DNA of 7,733 bases, taken from positions 1 to 7,733 of the forward strand of contig JAWXUM010000093.1 of assembly GCA_044432645.1 (NCBI GenBank). Reading direction: 5' to 3'. Positions within the stretch are counted from its first letter, which is position 1. Each line of letters opens with the position of its first letter. Origin of the DNA: SIG603 sp044432645. GTDB taxonomy: Bacteria > Bacillota > Clostridia > Oscillospirales > Acutalibacteraceae. Under the pieces are notes generated by a model. It saw only the letters and a list, made by a program, of their open reading frames with translations. It ran no database searches and was not told the origin of the DNA. Of the stretch, positions 1 through 5,574 are shown piece after piece. The translations under genes were made by a program, and so were the position numbers.

Positions 1-1
1 T

Positions 2-95
2 AAAGGCTATTTAGTTAAATAAAAAGGTGGAAGCTTTTTATTATCGAGGAGCGTTGTCAGTGAAGAACCGACAAGTTTCTGCCTAAATAGACTTT
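2..95 (+). ncRNA. Candidate structured RNA, three-stem junction
   Basis: The stretch folds into a closed three-way junction. The outer stem pairs 2-14 with 83-95 (12 of 13 pairs, one G-A mismatch). The second stem pairs 18-26 with 34-42 (9 perfect pairs, loop GTGGAAG). The third pairs 54-58 with 70-74 (TTGTC/GACAA). Single-stranded joins such as GAGGAGCG (46-53) and GTTTCTGC (75-82) lie between the stems. A T-rich run (93-100) follows, which could act as a release signal. I compared it from memory with purine, TPP, THF, ZTP, guanidine and fluoride riboswitches, group II intron domain V and hammerhead RNA, and it matches none. It could be a small RNA, the 3' end of a transcript entering from the left, or a transposon end folding as DNA. 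The fold is seen; the RNA role is inferred. The structure may begin before base 1. Confidence 0.33.
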
Positions 96-145
96 ATTTT
101 TTATACAATTCAAACAAATTATATAAGATTTTTGAACTTTGAGAT

Positions 146-180
146 AAAAATAAAGCTTACATTAAGCAAGCTTTGTTTTT
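146..180 (+). terminator. AT-rich hairpin terminator candidate
   Basis: Bases 146-158 pair with 168-180 in a 13-bp stem (one T-G pair) around a 9-base loop. The 3' arm ends in TTTTT and the 5' arm starts with AAAAA, so it could work in both directions. It would end transcription coming from the structured region at 2-95 or from further left, isolating tnpV from upstream reading. The stem has only two G-C pairs, so its strength is uncertain. Confidence 0.5.
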
Positions 181-218
181 ATAAGTTTGGTACAGGTGTT
201 CATAACGAAACAAATTTA

Positions 219-248
219 TTGTTAGATAAACAGTAGAAAAAGTATATT
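219..248 (+). promoter_or_regulatory. Weak promoter candidate for tnpV
   Basis: TTGTTA (219-224) and TATATT (243-248) are separated by 18 bases, a possible sigma-A promoter. It would start transcripts near 255, just before the two hairpins at 267-314, giving tnpV a leader of about 105 bases. In DNA this AT-rich such matches arise often by chance, so the call is weak. Confidence 0.3.
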
Positions 249-266
249 CAAGACATTTAAAAATAT

Positions 267-314
267 CAATGTGCGAATTTTTTAATTGCACATTGGAAAA
301 AATCGCATTTTTTC
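267..314 (+). promoter_or_regulatory. tnpV: Tandem hairpins in the tnpV leader
   Basis: Two hairpins abut. Hairpin 1 pairs CAATGTGC (267-274) with GCACATTG (288-295), extended by AATT/AATT after a bulged G, around a TTTT loop. Hairpin 2 pairs GAAAAAAT (296-303) with ATTTTTTC (307-314) around CGC. The loop-side sequence of hairpin 1 (about 273-283, GCGAATTTTTT) is also nearly complementary to 297-306 (AAAAAATCGC), so the two hairpins and this third pairing exclude each other. That is the architecture of an attenuator or a translation switch. No leader peptide or ligand-binding domain is evident, so the role is inferred. Confidence 0.38.
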
Positions 315-361
315 TGTAAACTTAATACATAACAATTATTTTGAAAATTAGGAGAGATATT

Positions 362-715
362 ATGAAAGATTTAGAATACACACTTGTGGGAGATTATTAT
401 TTGCCGAATTTAACATTACCAACTGAAAAAGAAGTACATATAGGTTATTGGGGACAAAAACATCGTGAATACATAGAAAAACATCACAGAATACGTTTTT
501 TCAATTTACTAACCAGCTCAAAGCTAAGTGATTATTTAGCCGACATAAACAATCAAGCTGAAGATATGTTTTTTCAGTTAGTAGAAGATTACGAAAAATC
601 TTGGGGTGTTACAGAACAATTAAAAGTAGAAAACCAAATGGAATGGGTATCGAAAATGAACAATATTCATTCTTGTGTTAGAGAAATTATTTTAAAAGAA
701 TTGATTTATTGGTGA
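362..715 (+). CDS. tnpV: TnpV family transposon-encoded protein
   Basis: This is a 117-residue protein of the TnpV family, first known from the Tn4451/Tn4453 mobilizable transposons of clostridia and common beside serine-recombinase elements. Its function is not established. Family landmarks, recalled rather than searched, are present in order: GDYYLPNLTLP (10-20), GYWGQKHREYI (28-38), the LLTSSKLSDYLADI block (49-62), WGVTEQLK (81-88) and EWVSKMNNI (94-102). The C-terminus KELIYW matches the usual family end, so the protein looks full length. The ATG at 362 is chosen because AGGAGAG (350-356) is well placed; a TTG 21 bases upstream has no such site. No recombinase gene lies in the window. 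A strong terminator follows directly. A 5'-truncated second copy of the gene lies at 7513-7579. The call rests on recognition of the family pattern. Confidence 0.85.
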   Translation: MKDLEYTLVGDYYLPNLTLPTEKEVHIGYWGQKHREYIEKHHRIRFFNLLTSSKLSDYLADINNQAEDMFFQLVEDYEKSWGVTEQLKVENQMEWVSKMNNIHSCVREIILKELIYW

Positions 716-738
716 AATAATCTCTAAATAAGAAAAAC

Positions 739-782
739 AAAAGTGCAGAAAAGGGAATTAATCCTAATTCTGTACTTTTCCA
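739..782 (+). terminator. Rho-independent terminator after tnpV
   Basis: Bases 739-750 (AAAAGTGCAGAA) pair with 768-779 (TTCTGTACTTTT), 12 pairs with one G-T, around a 17-base loop. The stem lies 24 bases after the tnpV stop and ends in TTTT. The matching A-run on the 5' side would let it work on the other strand too. It separates tnpV from the cargo genes. Confidence 0.7.
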
Positions 783-819
783 TTTTAAACAATTTAATTA
801 ATAATCAAATTGTTTAAAA
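783..819. repeat. Perfect 13-bp inverted repeat
   Basis: TTTTAAACAATTT (783-795) is repeated exactly in inverted form at 807-819, with an 11-base spacer. It lies directly between the tnpV terminator and the promoter candidate of the acetyltransferase gene. It has only one G-C pair per arm, so it is a poor RNA hairpin. A protein-binding site or a recombination scar fits as well. No other copy was noticed in the window. Confidence 0.55.
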
Positions 820-826
820 AATACAC

Positions 827-855
827 TTGAATTAATCAATCTAAAGTTATATTAT
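827..855 (+). promoter_or_regulatory. Promoter candidate for the GNAT gene
   Basis: TTGAAT (827-832) and TATTAT (850-855) are spaced by 17 bases, a plausible sigma-A promoter that would start transcripts about 30 bases before the gene. The surrounding DNA is nearly all A and T, so other -10 matches exist nearby (for example TATAAT at 873-878, which is too close to the ribosome binding site). It would probably also drive the WYL regulator gene downstream. Confidence 0.4.
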
Positions 856-891
856 TAAATTATATAAAATAATATAATTGGAGTGATTAAG

Positions 892-1665
892 TTGACAAAT
901 AAGGAAATAATTGAAATTGCTATGAAGCAATCGGCAATTGACAGTGGATGTGAAATTAAAGATTTTATTAGTAGTGAAAACAAAGTTGTTATTTCAAAAA
1001 TAAACGATAACGCTAGGCGATACTTAAAGCTTCCTTTTTTGTGCGATTTCACTTCTTATGGCAATAACATAGTTGCCTCTGTTTCAGAGCCTTTTTCACA
1101 AATTGCAAAAGAATATATAAATAAATTCCCAGTGGAGCATTGTTTTGAAACACCAAACTTGCATTGGTTTATGGAAAAATTAAAACCATATAACGCAAAT
1201 GTGTGTTTTATGGCTGAATATTTTCTGCCTAATTTAGACGACTTTCCTGTTTTAGATTGTAAATACGAAACTAAGGTTTTGAAAAATAAAGATTTTGATA
1301 ACTTGTATTTGCCAGAGTGGAGCAACGCACTTTGTGAAAATCGTAAACATTTAGATGTGCTTGGTGTGGGAGCTTACCATAACGGAGAGCTTATTGGTTT
1401 GGTTGGTTGTTCTGCTGACTGCGACACTATGTGGCAAATAGGTGTTGATGTTCTACCAGAATATAGACGACAAGGCATAGCCAGTGCAATAACAAATAAG
1501 CTTGCACATGAAATTTTAAAAAGAGATATTGTGCCATTTTATTGCTGTGCATGGTCGAATATAAAATCAGCAAAAAACGCAATTAAAAGTGGTTTTGTTC
1601 CATCTTGGGTACAGTTAACAGTTAAGGAACAAAGTTTTATCGACAATATTAACAGCGAAAAATAG
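892..1665 (+). CDS. GNAT family N-acetyltransferase
   Basis: The 257-residue protein carries a C-terminal GNAT fold that would transfer an acetyl group from acetyl-CoA to an unknown amine substrate in the cytoplasm. The acetyl-CoA site is visible at residues 184-199 as GVDVLPEYRRQGIASA, with the QGIA turn at 194-197. It is followed by the WSNIKSAKNAIKSGF segment (221-235) typical of the last helix and strand. The N-terminal half (about 1-125) has no motif I can name, but together with the C-terminal half it resembles a recurrent clostridial acetyltransferase type. A TTG start at 892 is chosen because GGAGTG (880-885) is correctly spaced; an earlier GTG at 883 lies inside that ribosome binding site and is unlikely. 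The next gene follows after 33 bases on the same strand, so the two are probably co-transcribed. The substrate is unknown. Confidence 0.85.
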   Translation: MTNKEIIEIAMKQSAIDSGCEIKDFISSENKVVISKINDNARRYLKLPFLCDFTSYGNNIVASVSEPFSQIAKEYINKFPVEHCFETPNLHWFMEKLKPYNANVCFMAEYFLPNLDDFPVLDCKYETKVLKNKDFDNLYLPEWSNALCENRKHLDVLGVGAYHNGELIGLVGCSADCDTMWQIGVDVLPEYRRQGIASAITNKLAHEILKRDIVPFYCCAWSNIKSAKNAIKSGFVPSWVQLTVKEQSFIDNINSEK

Positions 1666-1698
1666 AAACTGAAATCAGTTTTTAGCAAAGGAAAGCGT

Positions 1699-2592
1699 AT
1701 GAAACTTGAGCGAATGATTGGGATAATCACTGAACTGCAAATCAATAAAAAGACCACAGCTATTAAGCTTGCTGAAAAGTTTGAAGTATCACGCAGGACG
1801 ATTTTGCGTGACATAGACTCGCTTTGCCTTGCTGGAATTCCAATTATCACAGCACAAGGTGGCGATGGTGGTATATCAATAATGGACGGATTTAATATTG
1901 ATACCACTGTATTTTCAAAAGAAGAATTAGAGGCAATTTTCGTTGGACTTAAAGGTATCGAAAGTGTTTCTAATAATAATATATCAAAGTCGCTAAAGAC
2001 TAAATTTTCTAATAATACTGATTTAGCCGACACCATGATAATAGATTTATCATCTTACTATAAAGACAGCCTTTCTACTAAAATTGAATTAATCAAAGAT
2101 TCCATTAACAAAAGCAAGCTTATTAAATTTGATTATTATTATGAAAAAGGTGACAGCGAAAAAGAAATTGAACCATATCTAATTGTTTTTATGTGGTCTA
2201 GTTGGTATATTTTTGGATTTTGCACAGATAGACAAGATTTTAGGATGTATAAGCTTCAAAGACTTTGGAATTTAAGTCAAAGCGAGAACAGCTTTGTCAA
2301 AAAGAAAATTCCAGAAGATAAGAAAAAATTTGGTTTTAATATTAAAGATGATTATTTGATTGAAGCGATTTTTGAAGCAAGTGAAAAATATAAAATCATA
2401 GAAGCGTACAGTCCTGACAGCGTTAAAACTTTAGAAAATGGAAAAATCTATACTAAAATAGGATTTACCAACATAGATTCTGCCTTGAATTGGTATCTAA
2501 GTTTTGGCGATAAAGTTAAAATTATCAGCCCAGAAGAACTAAAAGATAAAATAAAAGAAACTGCTAAAAATATTTTGGATAAATATAATTGA
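1699..2592 (+). CDS. YafY/WYL-domain transcriptional regulator
   Basis: This 297-residue cytoplasmic regulator has an N-terminal winged helix-turn-helix (about 1-60; VSRRTILRDID at 30-40 is the recognition helix) and a WYL ligand-sensing domain (about 138-195; SSWYIFGFC at 167-175, then FRMYKLQR at 181-188). A C-terminal WCX-type extension runs from about 210 to 290. Length and domain order are normal for the family. WYL regulators bind small ligands or nucleic acid, and known members (PafBC, BrxR, CapW) control DNA-damage or phage-defence genes. The ATG at 1699 follows AAAGGAAAG (1687-1695). The gene lies just before a palindromic operator candidate and an operon on the same strand, so that operon is its likely target. 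Whether it activates or represses, and what it senses, cannot be read from the sequence. Confidence 0.9.
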   Translation: MKLERMIGIITELQINKKTTAIKLAEKFEVSRRTILRDIDSLCLAGIPIITAQGGDGGISIMDGFNIDTTVFSKEELEAIFVGLKGIESVSNNNISKSLKTKFSNNTDLADTMIIDLSSYYKDSLSTKIELIKDSINKSKLIKFDYYYEKGDSEKEIEPYLIVFMWSSWYIFGFCTDRQDFRMYKLQRLWNLSQSENSFVKKKIPEDKKKFGFNIKDDYLIEAIFEASEKYKIIEAYSPDSVKTLENGKIYTKIGFTNIDSALNWYLSFGDKVKIISPEELKDKIKETAKNILDKYN

Positions 2593-2595
2593 ATA

Positions 2596-2629
2596 TGACA
2601 TACTGTTGTCACCTTTGATATGGTATTAT
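2596..2629 (+). promoter_or_regulatory. Extended -10 promoter with palindromic operator
   Basis: TGACA (2596-2600) and TGTCA (2607-2611) form a perfect palindrome with a 6-base spacer. Twelve bases further is TATTAT (2624-2629), preceded by TGG (2621-2623), giving the extended -10 form TGnTATTAT. No good -35 box stands at the usual distance; the palindrome covers that region. This fits a promoter controlled by a bound regulator, most simply the WYL protein encoded directly upstream. Transcription would start near 2636, close before the AAAAGGGG ribosome binding site (2635-2642) of the DUF3795 gene, so the leader would be very short. Regulator assignment is inferred from position. Confidence 0.6.
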
Positions 2630-2649
2630 TAAATAAAAGGGGTTTTATT

Positions 2650-2946
2650 ATGAATGAATTAATTTTTACAAATGTAGTAGACTCACGCTGTGGCTTACAG
2701 TGTACTGGTTGTGAGTGGAAAGAAAGCCACGGATGTGGTGGCTGTATCGAAACAAACGGAAATCCATTCCACGGTGAATGCCCTGTTGCAAAATGCTGTC
2801 AGAGCAAAAAACTAATGCATTGCGGACAGTGCGAAAATATTCCATGTGAATTATTAAAACAGTACTCATGTGACCCTGAACATGGGGACATTCCAGAGGG
2901 TATAAGAATAGAACAATGTAAAAAATGGAGAAGGTTAGATGAATAA
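2650..2946 (+). CDS. DUF3795 cysteine-rich protein
   Basis: This 98-residue protein has 13 cysteines, at 14, 18, 21, 29, 32, 44, 49, 50, 58, 61, 66, 74 and 90. The pattern (CGLQCTGC at 14-21, CGGC at 29-32, CGQCENIPC at 58-66) is that of the DUF3795 family, whose function is unknown. The paired cysteines suggest binding of zinc or an iron-sulfur cluster, which is inference. There is no signal peptide or membrane segment, so it should be cytoplasmic. The ATG at 2650 is chosen for its AAAAGGGG site (2635-2642); an earlier ATG at 2620 lies inside the promoter. It is the first gene of the operon after the WYL operator. Its end overlaps the next gene by 8 bases, which points to translational coupling. 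Confidence 0.85.
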   Translation: MNELIFTNVVDSRCGLQCTGCEWKESHGCGGCIETNGNPFHGECPVAKCCQSKKLMHCGQCENIPCELLKQYSCDPEHGDIPEGIRIEQCKKWRRLDE

Positions 2947-3991
2947 CAAAATAATTTCTCTTAGAATGGAAAGGCAACATTTTGTTAAAAAGGCTAATTT
3001 AGATGAATATTTGAAACTTTATTCCGACACACAGCCTGGGCAGAATGTTTATTGGAACGGATTTGGCGACCCACCTAGTATTAGTTTTCGTGCTGATTTT
3101 GATGATATTGAATTTAACAGACAAAGGCAGTATGAAAGAAAACTTCTAAAAGCAAGATTTCAAGGTGGCAATTTAGCTTGGGTTACTGAAGAAGATTTCG
3201 AGCTTTACGCTTGTCTTTATGTAAAACCTATAAAAAATTTGACCGAAATGCAAGAGTCTATTTTAAATTTAATTGTGCGTGAAGGTCCGATGAATATCGC
3301 TCTTATAAAAGAGATTACTGGTTTACTTGTAAAAGAAATTACTCCTGTTTTACATAAGTTACAACAAGCATTTTTGATTTACGAAGACCAGTTTGATGGT
3401 CAGTGGGACAGAGCTTGGTATGAATTTAATGAAATGTTTCCAAATATCGATTTAAATAGATACACTAAAAATCAGGCTCTAAAAATTTTAATCCCACGTT
3501 TTGCATACAGAAATGTGATTGTAAACACCCTTATGATTAAATCGTTTTTCAAACTTCCACTTAAAGATATAAATACTGCTTTAAGTGAGTTGGTAGAAGA
3601 AAAAGTTTTGACAAAATATGAAAATGACTTTATTTTAAGTAGCGATTTAACTCTTTTAGAAAATTACGAAGTCAAAGACCTAAACTTTGTGTATGCACTT
3701 CACAGAAATGACTTTTTGTATAAGTCCAACGAGCATATTTTGAAAGATAAATTTGCATATTTAATCAAAGATTTAGAATACGACCATGATAGCTTGCAAT
3801 ATTTGTTGATTGACGGAGAATTTAGAGGCGTAGTTGTCGGTCATTTTAGAAACGGTCCGTATGATTTGAACGATGTAGTAAGCGACCTTAAAAATCCAAA
3901 CGAAAGAAAAAAAGAAATTTTAAAAGCTATTAGCGATGTGAACTATGGAAAATACCCAGAACGATTTATGGGTGAAAATATATTATTTTAG
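2939..3991 (+). CDS. Winged-helix protein, AlkZ/YcaQ-like
   Basis: The 350-residue protein resembles the winged-helix proteins grouped with AlkZ/YcaQ DNA glycosylases (HTH_42 superfamily), which unhook interstrand crosslinks or bulky adducts. Two winged-helix segments can be seen, at about 103-150 (MQESILNLIVREG to FLIYEDQ) and about 197-235 (LMIKSFFKLPLKDINTALSELV). A C-terminal beta segment, YLLIDGEFRGVVVGHFRNGPYDL (288-310), is typical of the group. The catalytic Q-x-Q/D motif of true AlkZ enzymes is not clear here; a QRQ at 62-64 is in a different setting. It may therefore bind DNA without glycosylase activity, or act through other residues. The start at 2939 has GGAG at 2927-2930 and overlaps the preceding gene. 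The next gene begins 7 bases after the stop. Family membership is moderately sure; activity is inferred. Confidence 0.62.
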   Translation: MNNKIISLRMERQHFVKKANLDEYLKLYSDTQPGQNVYWNGFGDPPSISFRADFDDIEFNRQRQYERKLLKARFQGGNLAWVTEEDFELYACLYVKPIKNLTEMQESILNLIVREGPMNIALIKEITGLLVKEITPVLHKLQQAFLIYEDQFDGQWDRAWYEFNEMFPNIDLNRYTKNQALKILIPRFAYRNVIVNTLMIKSFFKLPLKDINTALSELVEEKVLTKYENDFILSSDLTLLENYEVKDLNFVYALHRNDFLYKSNEHILKDKFAYLIKDLEYDHDSLQYLLIDGEFRGVVVGHFRNGPYDLNDVVSDLKNPNERKKEILKAISDVNYGKYPERFMGENILF

Positions 3992-3998
3992 GTGCATT

Positions 3999-4874
3999 AT
4001 GAATAAATATCACTTTAAAGAATACAAATCTATTCTATCGCCAAAAAATAGCATGAATATTTATAGGGGTTGTACTCATGGCTGTATTTACTGCGATAGT
4101 CGAAGTAAATGTTATCAAATAAATCATGATTTTGAAGATATTGAAATCAAAAAAGATGCACCGCAACAACTAGAACGTGAAATTATTAAAAGACGAAAGC
4201 CTTGTATAATAAGCACAGGCGCTATGACAGACCCATATATGCCTCTTGAAAAAGAAATAAACTATACAAGGTCATGTCTTGAAGTTATAGAAAAACATAG
4301 TTTTGGTGTGTGTGTATTAACAAAGTCTGATTTGGTTTTAAGAGATTTAGATATTTTAAAGAAAATAAACGAGAAATCTAAGGCAGTGGTACAAATGACA
4401 CTGACAACTTTTGATGAGAATTTGTGTAAAATTTTAGAGCCTAATGTTTGCACTAGCAAAAAGCGTTTTGAAACCTTAAAAATACTTAAAGAAAATGGAA
4501 TACCCACCGTGGTTTGGCTAGACCCAATTTTACCTTTTATAAATGACACTGAAGAAAACCTTAGAGGAATTCTAAATTACTGTATAACAGCAAAAGTGTA
4601 TGGTATCATTTGTTTCGGTATGGGTTTAACTTTGAGAGAGGGAAATAGAGAGTATTTTTATAAAAATCTTGATAAATACTTTCCAAATATGAAAGAAAAT
4701 TATCAAAGAAAATATGGATTTTCTTATGATGTAACAAGCGATAACCATAAGTATTTGATGAAAATATTTAAAGAGGAATGTAGAAAACACGGTATAGAAA
4801 CAAATATAGACAACATTTTTCAATACTTAAATTATTACCCTGAAAAATATGAACAATTAAGTTTTTTTGAGTAA
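3999..4874 (+). CDS. SPL-family radical SAM protein
   Basis: The 291-residue protein is a radical SAM enzyme. The cluster-binding motif C25-x3-C29-x2-C32 (RGCTHGCIYC) would hold a 4Fe-4S cluster that cleaves S-adenosylmethionine. It is followed by the STGAMTDPYMPLE segment (72-84) and LTKS (107-110), both typical of the spore-photoproduct-lyase-like (Rv2578c-type) group. WLDPILPFIND (173-183) and a C-terminal YGFSYDVTSDNH block (239-250) complete the pattern. Members of this group are often linked with DNA repair by name, but most have no proven substrate. The start at 3999 is preferred: AGGTG (3990-3994) precedes it and it follows the upstream stop. A longer frame from 3945 would lie within the preceding gene. 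It belongs to the same operon as its neighbours. Confidence 0.85.
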   Translation: MNKYHFKEYKSILSPKNSMNIYRGCTHGCIYCDSRSKCYQINHDFEDIEIKKDAPQQLEREIIKRRKPCIISTGAMTDPYMPLEKEINYTRSCLEVIEKHSFGVCVLTKSDLVLRDLDILKKINEKSKAVVQMTLTTFDENLCKILEPNVCTSKKRFETLKILKENGIPTVVWLDPILPFINDTEENLRGILNYCITAKVYGIICFGMGLTLREGNREYFYKNLDKYFPNMKENYQRKYGFSYDVTSDNHKYLMKIFKEECRKHGIETNIDNIFQYLNYYPEKYEQLSFFE

Positions 4875-4890
4875 CGGAGGAGGAAAATAA

Positions 4891-5277
4891 ATGTTAGTAC
4901 CACATTTCCATTTTGGAGGAAATTGCTTAAAAGTAATTGATATGTATGAGAAAGCTTTTAACACAAAAGCATATTGGATTTGTAGAAATGCAGAAAATCC
5001 AGATATAATAGACCATGCTGAAATGTTAATACACGGAACACGAGTAATGCTAAACGATCGTTATGCAAAATCAGTAAGCCCTAAACATTCATGTTTGCAA
5101 ATGGTGGCTATTTTCAAAACAAAAGAAAAACTTCTTGAGAGTTATGAGCATATAAAAATGGATATTATAGAATTAGATCCATTGCAAGAAGTCAGTTATA
5201 GTCCTTTACGAACCTCTTTTATCGATTGTTTCGGTATACAGTGGTGTTTTATGATTGACGAAAATATAGAAAGGTAA
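4891..5277 (+). CDS. VOC family protein, PhnB-like
   Basis: This 128-residue protein belongs to the vicinal oxygen chelate (glyoxalase/bleomycin-resistance) superfamily, of the PhnB-like branch. The N-terminal PHFHFGGNCLKVIDMYEKAFNT pattern (4-25) is characteristic of that branch. The end, SFIDCFGIQWCFMIDE, matches the usual closing strand, where PhnB proteins have D-x-FG-x-x-W. These proteins bind small molecules or metals, and substrates of most PhnB-like members are unknown. It is full length for the branch. GGAGGAGG (4876-4883) is a strong ribosome binding site, 16 bases after the radical SAM gene, so it is in the operon. The broken VOC gene follows 4 bases after its stop. Confidence 0.85.
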   Translation: MLVPHFHFGGNCLKVIDMYEKAFNTKAYWICRNAENPDIIDHAEMLIHGTRVMLNDRYAKSVSPKHSCLQMVAIFKTKEKLLESYEHIKMDIIELDPLQEVSYSPLRTSFIDCFGIQWCFMIDENIER

Positions 5278-5281
5278 AAAC

Positions 5282-5526
5282 ATGACATTTTTAAATAATA
5301 TTTGTTTTATCACCGAAGATGTGAGAGCCTTAGCAGAGTTTTATTGTAATATTTTTGGGGTTCAAGCTGAAATTAATGATGTTCACGTTAATATTGATTT
5401 TGATGGTGGCGGACTAACAATCTATTCAAAATCAGCAGCAGAACATGATATGGGATTTAATTTTGAAGAATATAACGGAAATGATTTACAAAAATAAGTT
5501 TTATTGTAGATGATATTGATATTTAA
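5282..5526 (+). pseudogene. Broken VOC (glyoxalase-like) gene
   Basis: Seventy-one residues can be read from the ATG at 5282 (RBS GAAAGG, 5269-5274). They begin with a typical VOC pattern: LNNICFITEDVRALAEFYCNIFGV, then VNIDFDGGGLTIYS. Translation stops at 5495-5497. One reading frame earlier, from 5488, the family sequence continues as TKISFIVDDIDI and then hits TAA at 5524-5526. One base is therefore missing near 5488, most simply an A before CAAAAA. The gene is also cut short: members of this type are about 115-120 residues and the second half is absent. The sequence after about 5526 belongs to the Fic promoter region. It is called a pseudogene with good confidence, though a single-base sequencing error could explain the frameshift alone, but not the truncation. 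Confidence 0.75.
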
Positions 5527-5561
5527 ATCAAAGTGGTGTATAATAGTATCATTAAGTATCA
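5516..5561 (+). promoter_or_regulatory. Strong promoter of fic with 10-bp direct repeats
   Basis: TTGATA (5516-5521) and TATAAT (5539-5544) are separated by exactly 17 bases, the best sigma-A promoter in the window. The -35 box lies inside the last codons of the broken VOC gene. AGTATCA occurs at 5545-5551 and again at 5555-5561, a period of one helical turn, covering the expected start of transcription (about 5551). This is a natural place for a repressor to bind. The Fic protein itself has a C-terminal winged helix and is one candidate for autoregulation, which is inference. Confidence 0.65.
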
Positions 5562-5574
5562 CTCGGAGGGTTTT

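Noticed and set aside
1..340. CRISPR repeats or a tRNA in the non-coding left end
   Set aside because: No regularly spaced repeat, and no acceptor/T-arm pattern (no GGTTCRA) on either strand.
783..819. Interpretation of the 13-bp inverted repeat as a second terminator
   Set aside because: The stem has a single G-C pair and no T-run beyond the arm, and a good terminator already ends just before it.
855..1325. Open frames on the minus strand opposite the GNAT gene
   Set aside because: They lie in the shadow of a clear GNAT gene, have no family pattern and are rich in residues expected from complementary AT-rich codons.
1666..1681. Short hairpin AAACTG-AAAT-CAGTTT right after the GNAT stop
   Set aside because: With six pairs, mostly A-T, and a five-base T run it is too weak to call a terminator, and the next gene begins 17 bases later.
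1539..2036. A 165-codon minus-strand frame across the GNAT-WYL boundary
   Set aside because: Both + strand genes there have recognisable domains and ribosome binding sites; the minus-strand product is a low-complexity Leu/Ser/Ile-rich shadow.
3945..3998. Eighteen-residue N-terminal extension of the radical SAM protein
   Set aside because: It lies wholly inside the preceding gene in another frame and has no ribosome binding site; ATG 3999 has AGGTG and gives a normal N-terminus.
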